Shown here piece after piece: positions 8,243 through 16,231 of a DNA stretch of 64,000 nt. The position numbers and the translations under genes are program-made. A model generated the notes under the pieces. That model saw only the letters and a program-made list of their open reading frames with translations. It made no database searches and had not been told where the DNA came from. Source of the DNA: Paracoccus sp. Z118 (GTDB lineage Bacteria > Pseudomonadota > Alphaproteobacteria > Rhodobacterales > Rhodobacteraceae); contig NZ_JAHQZU010000008.1 of the NCBI RefSeq assembly GCF_019061185.1, forward strand, positions 90,133 to 154,132, written 5' to 3'. Each line of letters begins with the position of its first letter. Position 1 is the first letter of the stretch.

Positions 8243-8869
8243 TCAGCGCAGGACCGAGCGCACCTGATCCAGCGCCGATTGCAGGAAGGCGGGGTTGGCG
8301 GCTGCCGCGCCCACGACGGCCTTCAGCGAGGTCTTCTGCGCCTCGGCGAGAGGGCTGGCGTCGATCAGCTGCGTGACGCGCCCGGCGTCGAAGCCCTCAG
8401 GCGTCAGCAGGGTCGCGATCTCGGCGGTGGTGAGCGTCGCCTCGGCCGCGACCTCCGTGGCCTCGGCGGCCACCGTTGCGGCCTGATCCGCGGCCTCGGA
8501 CGCGGTTTCGGCGGTGGCGAGATCGCCCTGCTCGGCCTGCCGGGCCGCTTCATCCGCGGCGCGCGCGGCCTCGTCGGCCGCGCGGATCGCCTGTTCGGCG
8601 GCGGCCTCGGCCTCGGCGGCGGCGTCCGTGGCGGCGCCGACCTCGGCGGCATCGGCGTTGCCGGCCGCCTCGGCCGCCGAGTCGGTGGCGATGGCAGCGG
8701 CGTCGGCGGCGGCATCGGCCGCATCGCCTGCATCCTCGGCTGCATCCTCCGCGGGGGCCACGGCAACGGAATCGACCGTTGCGGCCGGGCCGGACCGGTC
8801 GATCACGCCCCACCACACGATCGCAGCCACGCCCAGCAGGGCGATCACCAGCACGAAAATTCGGGACAT
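8243..8869 (-). CDS. Alanine-rich membrane-anchored helical protein
   Basis: 208-residue protein with one N-terminal membrane segment (MSRIFVLVIALLGVAAIVWWG) and a long alanine/glutamate/aspartate-rich region. In that region A-x-x-A and AADEAARAADEAAR patterns predict continuous helix or coiled coil from about 45 to 150. A small globular end follows (LLTPEGFDAGRVTQLIDAS) that resembles a four-helix repeat. The ATG follows AGGTGAGCAG. No enzymatic motif is present. It is probably a periplasm-facing, inner-membrane-tethered structural protein. It is divergent from infC and leads a two-gene operon with the 320-aa unknown. Confidence 0.75.
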   Translation of the reverse strand: MSRIFVLVIALLGVAAIVWWGVIDRSGPAATVDSVAVAPAEDAAEDAGDAADAAADAAAIATDSAAEAAGNADAAEVGAATDAAAEAEAAAEQAIRAADEAARAADEAARQAEQGDLATAETASEAADQAATVAAEATEVAAEATLTTAEIATLLTPEGFDAGRVTQLIDASPLAEAQKTSLKAVVGAAAANPAFLQSALDQVRSVLR

Positions 8870-9037
8870 CTGCTCACCTGACGCGGGTTTCTGATCGCCG
8901 CCTCTATCGCACAACCAAGAGGAACGGAAAACCCGCTGCGGCGCGGCAACAGGTCGGCCCGCGCGGGGCCCGGCACCGTGAATCCGGTTGAAATCCCGGC
9001 CCGGCTTCCTTACTTTCGAACAGTCCCATCCGCAATC

Positions 9038-9053
9038 AAGGAACATTGCCATA
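9038..9053 (+). promoter_or_regulatory. infC ribosome site with probable AUA start codon
   Basis: AAGGA at 9038-9042 lies eight bases before an ATA codon at 9051. From there the reading frame gives the normal IF3 N-terminus (M)ARRPHNAPP. No ATG, GTG or TTG lies in the right frame near this point; an ATT at 9045 is only two bases from the site. AUU or AUA starts on infC are known in other bacteria, where IF3 discriminates against them and so limits its own synthesis. Confidence 0.7.
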
Positions 9054-9590
9054 GCCCGCAGACCGCACAATGCGCCCCCCACGCGCGAAACCGGCCCCCG
9101 CGTCAACGACCGCATCCGCGTCCCCGAAATCCGCCTGATCGGCGCCGACGGCGAAAACGTCGGGGTCGTGACTCCCGCGCGCGGGATGCAACTCGCCGAA
9201 GAGGCAGGGCTCGATCTGGTCGAGATTTCCCCGAACGCCAGCCCGCCGGTCTGCAAGATCATGGATCTCGGCAAGTTCAAGTATGAACAGCAGAAACGCG
9301 AGTCCGAGGCGCGCAAGAAGCAGAAGATCATCGAGGTCAAGGAGGTGAAGTTCCGCCCCGGAACCGACACCCACGACTACGATGTAAAGATGAAGAACGT
9401 GCTGCGCTTCCTGGAAGACGGCGACAAGGTCAAGGTGACGCTGCGCTTCCGCGGCCGCGAGATGGCGCACCAGAACATCGGGGCCGAGCTGCTCAACCGC
9501 ATAAGGAATGATGTGGGCGAGACCGGCAAGGTCGAATCGATGCCCAAGCTGGAAGGCCGGCAGATGGTGATGATGATCGCCCCGCGCTGA
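9051..9590 (+). CDS. infC: Translation initiation factor IF-3
   Basis: Binds the 30S subunit, prevents premature joining of 50S and checks the start codon and initiator tRNA. Domains: N-terminal IF3 core from about residue 14 ([17 protein letters not shown]), a lysine/arginine-rich linker helix ([11 protein letters not shown]), then the C-terminal domain ([20 protein letters not shown]). The start is set at ATA 9051, giving 179 residues with the usual ARRPHN beginning; the frame stays open for another 21 codons upstream but without a site. The gene stands alone here, without rpmI-rplT, and ends at a strong terminator. Autoregulation through the rare start codon is inferred by analogy. Confidence 0.93.
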   Translation: MARRPHNAPPTRETGPRVNDRIRVPEIRLIGADGENVGVVTPARGMQLAEEAGLDLVEISPNASPPVCKIMDLGKFKYEQQKRESEARKKQKIIEVKEVKFRPGTDTHDYDVKMKNVLRFLEDGDKVKVTLRFRGREMAHQNIGAELLNRIRNDVGETGKVESMPKLEGRQMVMMIAPR

Positions 9591-9614
9591 GGCGATCATA
9601 CTGCCCAAGGGTTC

Positions 9615-9655
9615 CGGCCCGCTTCCCGTGTCCGGGTGGCGGGCCGTTTCCGTTT
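9615..9655 (+). terminator. Rho-independent terminator after infC
   Basis: Perfect eight-base stem CGGCCCGC (9615-9622) and GCGGGCCG (9639-9646), followed at once by TTTCCGTTT. It sits 25 bases after the infC stop, so it probably ends that transcript. Confidence 0.75.
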
Positions 9656-9690
9656 CTGGCACTCATGTCCCACTCATGGACCGGAACCCG

Positions 9691-10158
9691 ATGCAAACCC
9701 CTGATGCCCCCACCATCCTTGTCGTCCGCGAGCCGGGCGCCGATCCGGCGCTGCCCTTGCCCGACTATGCGACGGCCGGCGCCGCGGGCGCCGACTTCCG
9801 CGCCGATCTGGGCGGCGGCACGTTGCGGCTGGCGCGAGGGGGGATCGCGCTGGTTCCGACCGGGCTGCGGATGCAGATCCCCGAGGGGTGGGAGGTGCAG
9901 CTTCGCGCCCGCTCGGGCCTCGCGCTGCGGCATGGGATCGGGCTGGCGAACGGCATCGGCACCATCGACGCGGATTATCGCGGCCCCGTGGGGGTGATCC
10001 TGATCAATCTCGGGCCCGAGGATTTCACCGTCCATCATGGCGACCGCATCGCGCAGGCGGTGCTGGCCCCGGTCCACCGGGCGCGTTTCGCGCTGGCCGA
10101 GGCGCTGGACGGATCGGCGCGGGGCGAGGGCGGCTTCGGCTCGACCGGGAGGGGCTGA
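9691..10158 (+). CDS. dut: dUTP diphosphatase
   Basis: Hydrolyses dUTP to dUMP, keeping uracil out of DNA and supplying the substrate for ThyX. All trimeric dUTPase motifs are present: motif 1 [10 protein letters not shown] near 30, motif 2 in [11 protein letters not shown], motif 3 with the catalytic Asp in GTIDADYRG, motif 4 GDRIAQ and the flexible C-terminal motif 5 [11 protein letters not shown]. The start is taken as the ATG giving MQTPDAPT, because family members begin about ten residues before [10 protein letters not shown]; an ATG five codons earlier is an alternative, and neither has a strong site. It is coupled to the next gene by a TGATG overlap. Confidence 0.93.
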   Translation: MQTPDAPTILVVREPGADPALPLPDYATAGAAGADFRADLGGGTLRLARGGIALVPTGLRMQIPEGWEVQLRARSGLALRHGIGLANGIGTIDADYRGPVGVILINLGPEDFTVHHGDRIAQAVLAPVHRARFALAEALDGSARGEGGFGSTGRG

Positions 10159-11276
10159 TGGGCGGAATTCTCGTCATCGCCGTTCTGGTGCTGGCCGCCC
10201 GCGTCGCCGGCTGGCGCGGGGCGCGGCTGGCGGCGGCCCTGGCGCTTGCCTGGGCGGCGGTGATGGCCGTGGCGCTGCTTGCACCCGCAAGCATGGCCGG
10301 CCGCTGGGTCGGCGTCAGCCCACGCGTCTGGGCTGCGCTGGGTGTGCTGGGGGCCATCGCCATCGCCTACGCGGCGGTCGTCGGCTGGGCGCGGCGGAAC
10401 GCGCGCGAGCCGGGCAACCCTGTGCCCGCAACACCCAGCGTTCCGGCCCCGAACGATCCCCCCCCGAACGATCCCGCCGCGCCGCTGACCGATGCCGAAC
10501 TCGACCGCTACGCCCGCCATATCGTGTTGCGCGAGCTGGGCGGGCAGGGACAGCGGGCGCTGAAGGCGGCGCGGGTGCTGGTCGTCGGGGCGGGGGGACT
10601 CGGCTCGCCGCTGCTGCTGTATCTGGCGGCGGCGGGGGTGGGGCGAATCACCGTCGCCGATGACGACACGGTGGGCCTGTCGAACCTCCAGCGGCAGGTG
10701 ATGTTCACCACCGCCGATATCGGCCGCCCCAAGATCGAGGCGGCGGCCGACGCCATCGCCCGGCTGAACCCGCATATCGCCGTCACCGCGCTGCCCCGCC
10801 GCATCACCGCCGCCGATGCGGAGCTGATCGCGGCGCATGATCTGGTCCTCGACGGCACCGACAGCTTCGCCGTCCGGGCCGAGGTGAATGCCGTCTGCGT
10901 CGCCGCCGCCACCCCGCTGATCGCCGGCTCCATCGCCCAGTGGGAGGGGCAGGTGGCCCTTTACGACCCCGCCCGCGGCGGCCCCTGCATGGCCTGCATC
11001 TTCCCCGAAGCGCCCGCGCCGGGTCTCGCCCCCTCCTGCGCCGAGGCGGGGGTCGTCGGCGCGCTGCCCGGTGTCGTCGGCGGGATGATGGCGATCGAGG
11101 CGATCAAGCTGCTCGCCGGAATCACGCGGCGCGGCACGGGGGCGGGGCTGCGCGGGCAAATGATCCTGTTCGACGGCCTCTGGGGCGAGACCCGCAGGCT
11201 CGACATTCCGGCCCGCGCCGACTGCCCCGTCTGCGGCGGGCGGGGCCTGCACGCAACAGAAGGACAGACGCCATGA
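10158..11276 (+). CDS. MoeB/ThiF-type adenylyltransferase with N-terminal membrane segments
   Basis: E1-like enzyme of 372 residues that would adenylate the C-terminus of a ubiquitin-like sulfur carrier (MoaD or ThiS type). The catalytic domain starts near residue 110. The ATP loop GAGGLGS is at 144-150, the arginine finger region is LSNLQRQVMF near 175, LDGTDSF near 235 binds adenylate and metal, and two cysteine pairs (CMAC near 275 and CPVC near 358) form the structural zinc site. Unusual is the first 80 residues: three hydrophobic helices (about 3-17, 23-43 and 58-76) and then a Pro/Asn-rich linker with a repeated NDPPP. MoeB of E. coli has no such part. The start overlaps the dut stop and the end overlaps the peptidase start. 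Confidence 0.88.
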   Translation: MGGILVIAVLVLAARVAGWRGARLAAALALAWAAVMAVALLAPASMAGRWVGVSPRVWAALGVLGAIAIAYAAVVGWARRNAREPGNPVPATPSVPAPNDPPPNDPAAPLTDAELDRYARHIVLRELGGQGQRALKAARVLVVGAGGLGSPLLLYLAAAGVGRITVADDDTVGLSNLQRQVMFTTADIGRPKIEAAADAIARLNPHIAVTALPRRITAADAELIAAHDLVLDGTDSFAVRAEVNAVCVAAATPLIAGSIAQWEGQVALYDPARGGPCMACIFPEAPAPGLAPSCAEAGVVGALPGVVGGMMAIEAIKLLAGITRRGTGAGLRGQMILFDGLWGETRRLDIPARADCPVCGGRGLHATEGQTP

Positions 11277-13303
11277 ACCGCGAGATTTTCGACTGGACCG
11301 GCCCGCACGGCCTGCCGCGCTTCGACCTGATCGCTGACGAGGACTTCGCCCCCGCCTTCGACGCCGCGCTGGCCGAGGCCGAGGCCGCGCATGACGCCAT
11401 CGCCGCGAACCCCGCCGCGCCCGACTTCGCCAACACCATCGCCGCGCTGGAGACCGCCGACGAGCCGCTGTCCCGCGTCGCCGCCATCTTCTACAGCCTC
11501 GCGGGCCTGCAATCGAACGACCGGCGCGAGGCGCTTCAGCGCGAGCTTGCGCCGCGCCTTGCCGCCCATCACGCCCGCATCGCGATGGACCCGCGCCTTT
11601 TCGCGCGGGTGCAGGAGGTGGCCGAGCGTGCCGATTCGCTGGCCCCGCAGGACCGCCGCATCACCGAACTGGCGCTGCGCGACCTGCGCCGTGCCGGGGC
11701 CGCGTTGGACCCCGCCGCCCGCAAGCGCATGGCCGATCTGCGCGGGCGGCTCGCCACGCTGACGACGGAGTTTTCCCAGCACGTCCTGACGGACGAGCGT
11801 GAGTTCGTCCTGCCGGTCCCCGATGACCGCCTCGGCGGGCTGCCCGCCGACCTGCTGGCCGCCATGCGGGCGGCGGCGCGCGAGCGGGGGATGGAAGGGC
11901 AGGTGGTCACGCTCGCCCGCTCGCTGATCGTGCCGTTCCTCGAACATTCGGCCGACCGTGCGCTGCGCGAGGCGGCGTGGCGCGGCTGGGCCGCGCGGGG
12001 CAGCGGGCAGGGGGCGGGCGGTGCCGCGACCGACAACCGCGCCATCGTGGCCGAGATCCTGGCCCTGCGGCACGAGCGGGCGCAGCTTCTGGGCTATCCC
12101 GACTTCGCCGCCTTCAAGCTGGAAACCGAGATGGCGCAGACCGCCGATCAGGTGCAGGCGCTGCTGGACGAGGTCTGGGCCGCCGCCCGCCCGCGCGTCC
12201 TGCGCGACGAGGCGGAACTGACCGAACGCATGGCGCGGAGCGGCACCAACGGCCCGCTGGAGTCGTGGGACTGGCGCTTCCATGCCGCCGCCCGCCGCCG
12301 CGACCGGCTGGCGGTGGATGATGCCGAGGTGAAGCCATACCTGCCGCTGGACGGCATGATCGCCGCCGCCTTCGACGTGGCCGGGCGACTGTTCGGGCTG
12401 ACCTTCACGCCTTTTGACGCGCCGCTGTGGGATGCCCATGTCCGCGCGTGGGATGTGAGGCGCGACGGCCGCCACATGGCCGTGCTGCTGGGCGACTACT
12501 TCGCCCGGCCCGGCAAGCGGTCCGGCGCGTGGTGTTCCGCCCTGCAACCGCAGCACCGGATGGGCGACGGGCAGCGGGCCATCGTGCTGAACGCCTGCAA
12601 CTTCACCCCGCCCGCCGGGGAGGGGGCGCAGGCGCTGCTGTCATGGGACGATGCGCGGACGCTGTTCCACGAATTCGGCCATGCGCTGCACCACATGCTG
12701 TCGGACGTGGACTGGCCCTCGATCTCGGGCACGTCGGTCGCGCGGGACTTCGTCGAGCTCCCCAGCCAGCTTTTCGAGCATTGGCTGGAGCAGCCCGAGG
12801 TGCTGGACACCCATGCCCGCCATGTAGCCACGGGCGAGCCGCTGCCCGCGGCGCTGCGCGAGCGCATCCTTGCGGCCGAAAAGGCCGATGCCGGGTTCGC
12901 GACGACCGAGTATCTGGAAAGCGCGATGGTGGACATCGCCTTCCACCTCGGCGCGCCGCCCGCCGATCCGATGGACGCGCAGACTGACCTGCTGGGCGCG
13001 ATGGGCGCCCCCAAGGCCGTTCCGATGCGCCATGCGACGCCGCATTTCACCCATGTCTTTTCCGGCGACGGCTATTCGGCGGGGTATTACAGCTATCTCT
13101 GGTCCGAGGTGATGGACGCCGACGCCTTCGCCGCCTTCAGGGAAACCGGCGACGCCTTCGACCGGGAAACGGCGCAGCGGCTGGAACGCGCGATCCTGTC
13201 GCAGGGCGGCGCCCGGCCCGCAGACGAGCTCTGGACCGAGTTCCGCGGCCGCAAGCCGGGGGTGGAGCCGCTTCTGTGCGGGCGCGGTCTGCTGGAGGGC
13301 TGA
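11273..13303 (+). CDS. M3 family metallopeptidase (oligopeptidase/peptidyl-dipeptidase type)
   Basis: Zinc peptidase of 676 residues that degrades short peptides. The zinc motif HEFGH is at 466-470 in TLFHEFGHALHH and the third ligand Glu lies in FVELPSQLFEHW about 25 residues later. The substrate-side motif GYSAGYYSYLWSEV near 600 is characteristic of M3. Length and N-terminal region fit the Dcp/OpdA group; which of the two cannot be told. There is no signal peptide, so it is probably cytosolic. The ATG overlaps the stop of the MoeB-like gene (ATGA) and has AGAAGGA upstream, so dut, the MoeB-like gene and this one form an operon. Confidence 0.92.
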   Translation: MNREIFDWTGPHGLPRFDLIADEDFAPAFDAALAEAEAAHDAIAANPAAPDFANTIAALETADEPLSRVAAIFYSLAGLQSNDRREALQRELAPRLAAHHARIAMDPRLFARVQEVAERADSLAPQDRRITELALRDLRRAGAALDPAARKRMADLRGRLATLTTEFSQHVLTDEREFVLPVPDDRLGGLPADLLAAMRAAARERGMEGQVVTLARSLIVPFLEHSADRALREAAWRGWAARGSGQGAGGAATDNRAIVAEILALRHERAQLLGYPDFAAFKLETEMAQTADQVQALLDEVWAAARPRVLRDEAELTERMARSGTNGPLESWDWRFHAAARRRDRLAVDDAEVKPYLPLDGMIAAAFDVAGRLFGLTFTPFDAPLWDAHVRAWDVRRDGRHMAVLLGDYFARPGKRSGAWCSALQPQHRMGDGQRAIVLNACNFTPPAGEGAQALLSWDDARTLFHEFGHALHHMLSDVDWPSISGTSVARDFVELPSQLFEHWLEQPEVLDTHARHVATGEPLPAALRERILAAEKADAGFATTEYLESAMVDIAFHLGAPPADPMDAQTDLLGAMGAPKAVPMRHATPHFTHVFSGDGYSAGYYSYLWSEVMDADAFAAFRETGDAFDRETAQRLERAILSQGGARPADELWTEFRGRKPGVEPLLCGRGLLEG

Positions 13304-13306
13304 GCG

Positions 13307-13930
13307 TCAGTCCCGGATCTCGCCCGGATCGACGCCCCACATCACCGATTTGGGCACCCAGCCCTTCTCGCCGCCGCCCGAGACGCGGCACCAGTCCGGG
13401 TTGCACTCGTTCACCCGGACGATGGCGCCCGATTCGGCCCGCGCGACCACGGTCGCGTTGGTGTCGGGGCGGGCGCGCAGGTCCACCAGATCCGAGGTGA
13501 TAACCGCCGTGCGCACCCCCGACAGAAGCGAGTAATGCACCCAGCCGCCCGCGCCGTCGCGGTCCTCGACCCGGCGCCAGTGGCCGAACTCGGCCACCAC
13601 CCGCAGCGGCATCCCCGCGTGGCGGAACACCCAGTCGATCCGGTGCGACAGGCTCGGCCCGCGCCGGACGTTGCCCTCGCTGCCCTTCAACGAGACGTAG
13701 CGGGGCAGGGGCAGGTTGGTGACCGGGCCGCGATTGGGATCGCGCTCCTGCGCCTGGTTGCGGCTGATGAGCGAATCCGGCGTGACCTCGCGCGGGTCGA
13801 TCTGCACCGGGGGCGGGTCCGACGCGCGGGCGGTGCCGTCCGCGCCAAGCCCCTGCGCCGGGGCGGCCAGCGGCGCCAGCGCGAAACAAAGCGTCACAGC
13901 CGCGCCAAGGATGCCCCGTGCGTTATTCAT
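13307..13930 (-). CDS. Secreted SH3-domain protein
   Basis: 207-residue exported protein: signal peptide at residues 1-26 (ILGAAVTLCFALAPLAAPAQG), a linker of about 45 residues, then two bacterial SH3 modules. The first begins with RYVSLKGSEGNVRRGPS and contains HRIDWVFRHAGMPLRVV; the second begins with SDLVDLRARPD and ends in WCRVSGGGEKGWVPKS. SH3_3/SH3b modules of this kind bind cell-wall peptides or act as interaction parts. No catalytic domain is present. The ATG follows GAGGGCACGAT; an upstream in-frame start is less likely. It is convergent with the peptidase gene and divergent from the 2-hydroxyacid dehydrogenase gene. Confidence 0.85.
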   Translation of the reverse strand: MNNARGILGAAVTLCFALAPLAAPAQGLGADGTARASDPPPVQIDPREVTPDSLISRNQAQERDPNRGPVTNLPLPRYVSLKGSEGNVRRGPSLSHRIDWVFRHAGMPLRVVAEFGHWRRVEDRDGAGGWVHYSLLSGVRTAVITSDLVDLRARPDTNATVVARAESGAIVRVNECNPDWCRVSGGGEKGWVPKSVMWGVDPGEIRD

Positions 13931-14071
13931 ATCGTGCCCTCGTTGCCGGGGATCGTCCGGCGGTCTGCGCCTCATGTCGCGGCGGCTCGTCACCCCGCGG
14001 CCGGGGCTTGTGTCCTCCCCGTGCAGGTTGCACTTTGCCAAAACCGGCCCAGCTTTGGAAGAGAGGACCCC

Positions 14072-15073
14072 ATGGCCCCAAGCTCACCCTTGCGTCAGCG
14101 CCCACGGGTCACCGTGACGCGGCGGCTTCCCAACGCGGTGGAAACCCGCATGGCCGAACTGTTCGACGTCGCCCTGCGCGAGGTGGACGCGCCGATGACG
14201 CGCGAGGAACTGGTGCAGGCGATGGAGGACAGCGACGTGCTGGTGCCGACCGTGACCGACCGCATCGACGCGAGCCTGCTGGCGAAGGCCGGGCCGCGGT
14301 TGAAGCTGATCGCCAATTTCGGGGCGGGGGTGGACCATATCGACATCGAGAGCGCCCGGCAGCGCGGCATCCTGGTGTCCAACACGCCGGGCGTGGTGAC
14401 GGACGATACCGCCGACATGACGATGGCGCTGATCCTCGCCGTGACCCGGCGCATCCCGGAAGGGCTGGCCGAGATGCAGGCCGGGCGCTGGCAGGGCTGG
14501 GCGCCGACGGCCTATCTGGGCCGCCGCATCGCGGGGGCGCGGCTCGGCATCCTCGGGATGGGCCGGATCGGGCAGGCGGTCGCGCGCCGGGCGGCGGTGT
14601 TCGGGATGCAGGTCCATTATCACAACCGCCGCCGCCTGCGGCCGGAGGTCGAGCAGGCGCTGGGTGCGATCTGGTGGGAGAGTCTCGACCAGATGCTTGC
14701 CCGCATGGATATCGTCAGCGTGAACGTGCCCCACACCCCCAGCACCTTCCACCTGCTGAACGCACGGCGGCTGAAGCTGATGAAGCCGTCGGCGGTGATC
14801 GTGAACACCTCGCGCGGCGAGGTGATCGACGAGAACGCCCTGACAAGGATGCTGCGGGCGGGAGAGATCGCGGGGGCGGGCCTCGACGTCTTCGAGCATG
14901 GCCACGACATCAACCCCCGCCTGCGCGACCTGCCGAACGTGGTTCTGCTGCCGCACATGGGCAGCGCCACCATGGAGGGCCGCGCCGAGATGGGCGAGAA
15001 GGTGCTGCTGAACATCAAGACCTTCGCCGACGGCCACCGCCCGCCGGATCTGGTGGTGCCGGGGATGCTGTAA
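14072..15073 (+). CDS. D-isomer 2-hydroxyacid dehydrogenase (glyoxylate/hydroxypyruvate reductase type)
   Basis: 333-residue NAD(P)-dependent dehydrogenase, probably reducing glyoxylate or hydroxypyruvate, or oxidising D-glycerate. The substrate loop has NFGAGVDHID near residue 85. The cofactor motif is GILGMGRIGQAVARRA near 152-167. Catalytic Arg is in NTSRGEVIDE near 245, Glu in GLDVFEHG near 273 and His in LLPHMGSAT near 293. The ATG follows GAGAGGACCC. Related Rhodobacterales proteins are annotated D-glycerate dehydrogenase; the exact substrate is not decided by these motifs. Confidence 0.88.
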   Translation: MAPSSPLRQRPRVTVTRRLPNAVETRMAELFDVALREVDAPMTREELVQAMEDSDVLVPTVTDRIDASLLAKAGPRLKLIANFGAGVDHIDIESARQRGILVSNTPGVVTDDTADMTMALILAVTRRIPEGLAEMQAGRWQGWAPTAYLGRRIAGARLGILGMGRIGQAVARRAAVFGMQVHYHNRRRLRPEVEQALGAIWWESLDQMLARMDIVSVNVPHTPSTFHLLNARRLKLMKPSAVIVNTSRGEVIDENALTRMLRAGEIAGAGLDVFEHGHDINPRLRDLPNVVLLPHMGSATMEGRAEMGEKVLLNIKTFADGHRPPDLVVPGML

Positions 15074-15162
15074 GGCGCGGCTGCGAACCACCGGTCATTT
15101 AAACCGATCGGCGTGGGTCGGCTGTCGCAGGTTGAGAGTGCCAGTCCGGGTGAACGGTCACG

Positions 15163-15232
15163 CGATCTCCCCCCGGTCCGCACAAAGCGGACCGGGGGGA
15201 GATCGCCCGCCCCCAGGCGGGCGCGTTCGCGC
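15163..15232. repeat. Perfect 19-bp inverted repeat and adjoining GC hairpins
   Basis: Left arm 15163-15181 and right arm 15187-15205 are perfect reverse complements, with the loop ACAAA. Directly after it comes a second stem (CGCCCGC at 15204-15210 and GCGGGCG at 15217-15223) and a third short one (GCGCG TT CGCGC). There is no T-run. It lies about 90 bases after the dehydrogenase stop. It could act as a terminator or an mRNA-stabilising structure, or be a mobile repeat; I cannot decide. Confidence 0.85.
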
Positions 15233-15355
15233 CCACCCGTGCAGGCGCGTCCCTCCGGAGTGCTGGCGTCGAGGACTCGCACGGAAACGGGCTTGTGGCC
15301 CCGCTCCATCAGCCGAGAGGTGGAAGCTGCTCCGGTTCTCGCCCGGTAAAAAACC

Positions 15356-15387
15356 AAAAAGGCCGAACCCGAAGGTCCGGCCTTTTT
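15356..15387 (-). terminator. Terminator downstream of tRNA-Gly
   Basis: A run of five A, then GGCCG-x-ACC with a TTCG-type tetraloop region and the matching arm, then five T. On the minus strand it reads AAAAAGGCCGGACC, TTCG, GGTTCGGCC and TTTTT, just after the tRNA. The symmetric A and T runs make it usable in both directions. Confidence 0.85.
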
Positions 15388-15391
15388 GTGT

Positions 15392-15466
15392 TGGAGCGGG
15401 CGATGAGATTCGAACTCACGACCCTAACCTTGGCAAGGTTATGCTCTACCCCTGAGCTACGCCCGC
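15392..15466 (-). tRNA. tRNA-Gly (anticodon GCC)
   Basis: 75 bases including an encoded CCA end. The acceptor stem pairs GCGGGCG with CGCCCGC, the D-arm is GCTCAGGGGTAGAGC, the anticodon loop is TTGCCAA within AACCT and AGGTT arms, and the T-arm contains GAGTTCGAATCTC. The discriminator base is U. A terminator follows 5 bases after the CCA. Confidence 0.97.
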
Positions 15467-15600
15467 GCCCCGTCCCGGCGGTGTTCCCTGCCGGTGACGG
15501 GTGATTTAGGGAAAGCCGCGACCGGGTGCAAGCAGAAAAATCATCGCCGCTTGACCCGCCACGCTTAGCCGCCATTCTGCCCCGGAACCGGAGGGCATGA

Positions 15601-16224
15601 ATGGCGCGCAACGACCGACTGGCGGATTTCGTCCACGCGGCGCTGTCGCGCGGCCTTGCCCCCGACGCCGTGCGGCAGGCGCTGACCGGCGCGGGCTGGA
15701 GCGGGCGCGAGATCGAGGCCGCACTCGGCGCCTGGCTTCCGGGCGAGGGCAATCTGCCGCCGGTGCCGAGGCCGCGCCCCTATGTCTCGGCGGGCGAGGC
15801 GGTGGTCTATGGGCTGCTGTTCCTGATGCTCGGGCTGATCTGCTGGCACGTTGCCGCGCTCGGCTTCGACATCATCGATTCGCTGCTGCCCGAGCCGGGC
15901 GACCTGCACGACCCGCCCCGCTCCAGCCTGCGCTGGTCCATCGCCTGGCTGATTCCCACCGTGCCGCTGTTCGTCTGGCTGAACGCCCGGATCGCCCGCG
16001 CGACGACGGGCGATCCGGGCCAGCGCCGCTCGCTGGTCCGGCGCTGGTTCGCCGCCGTCACGCTGCTGCTGGCGGCGCTGGCGCTGCTGTCGGACGGGGT
16101 GGCGCTGATCTATGCGCTGCTGAACGGCGATCTCACCGGGCGGTTCGCGGCCAAGGCGGCGTTGGTCGCGCTGATCGGGGCGCTGGCGCTGGCCTATTAC
16201 CGGGATGAGCTGGATGCGGGGTGA
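15601..16224 (+). CDS. DUF5671-type membrane protein
   Basis: 207 residues. The first 45 residues form a small helical module with the pattern LADFVHAALSRGL...AGWSGREIEAAL, which I recall as common before DUF5671 membrane parts. Then come four predicted membrane helices, near 63-83, 115-132, 150-170 and 180-200. Function is unknown. The ATG follows GGAGGGC directly. It overlaps the next gene or lies seven bases before it, depending on the start used there, so the two are an operon. Confidence 0.82.
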   Translation: MARNDRLADFVHAALSRGLAPDAVRQALTGAGWSGREIEAALGAWLPGEGNLPPVPRPRPYVSAGEAVVYGLLFLMLGLICWHVAALGFDIIDSLLPEPGDLHDPPRSSLRWSIAWLIPTVPLFVWLNARIARATTGDPGQRRSLVRRWFAAVTLLLAALALLSDGVALIYALLNGDLTGRFAAKAALVALIGALALAYYRDELDAG

Positions 16225-16231
16225 TCGCGGG

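Larger units (their letters stand above)
15074..15391. other. Gene-free stretch with hairpins before tRNA-Gly
   Basis: No supported gene. It holds the 19-bp hairpin cluster at 15163-15232 and the tRNA terminator at 15356-15387. Open frames exist on both strands, but they run across the inverted repeat and the tRNA and have no ribosome site, so they are not believed. Confidence 0.6.

Noticed and set aside
9045..9047. ATT as the infC start
   Set aside because: It lies only two bases from the AAGGAA site; ATA at 9051 is better placed and gives the usual N-terminus.
15309..15752. 147-codon frame covering the tRNA-Gly
   Set aside because: It runs through the tRNA and its terminator; known type of false gene call.
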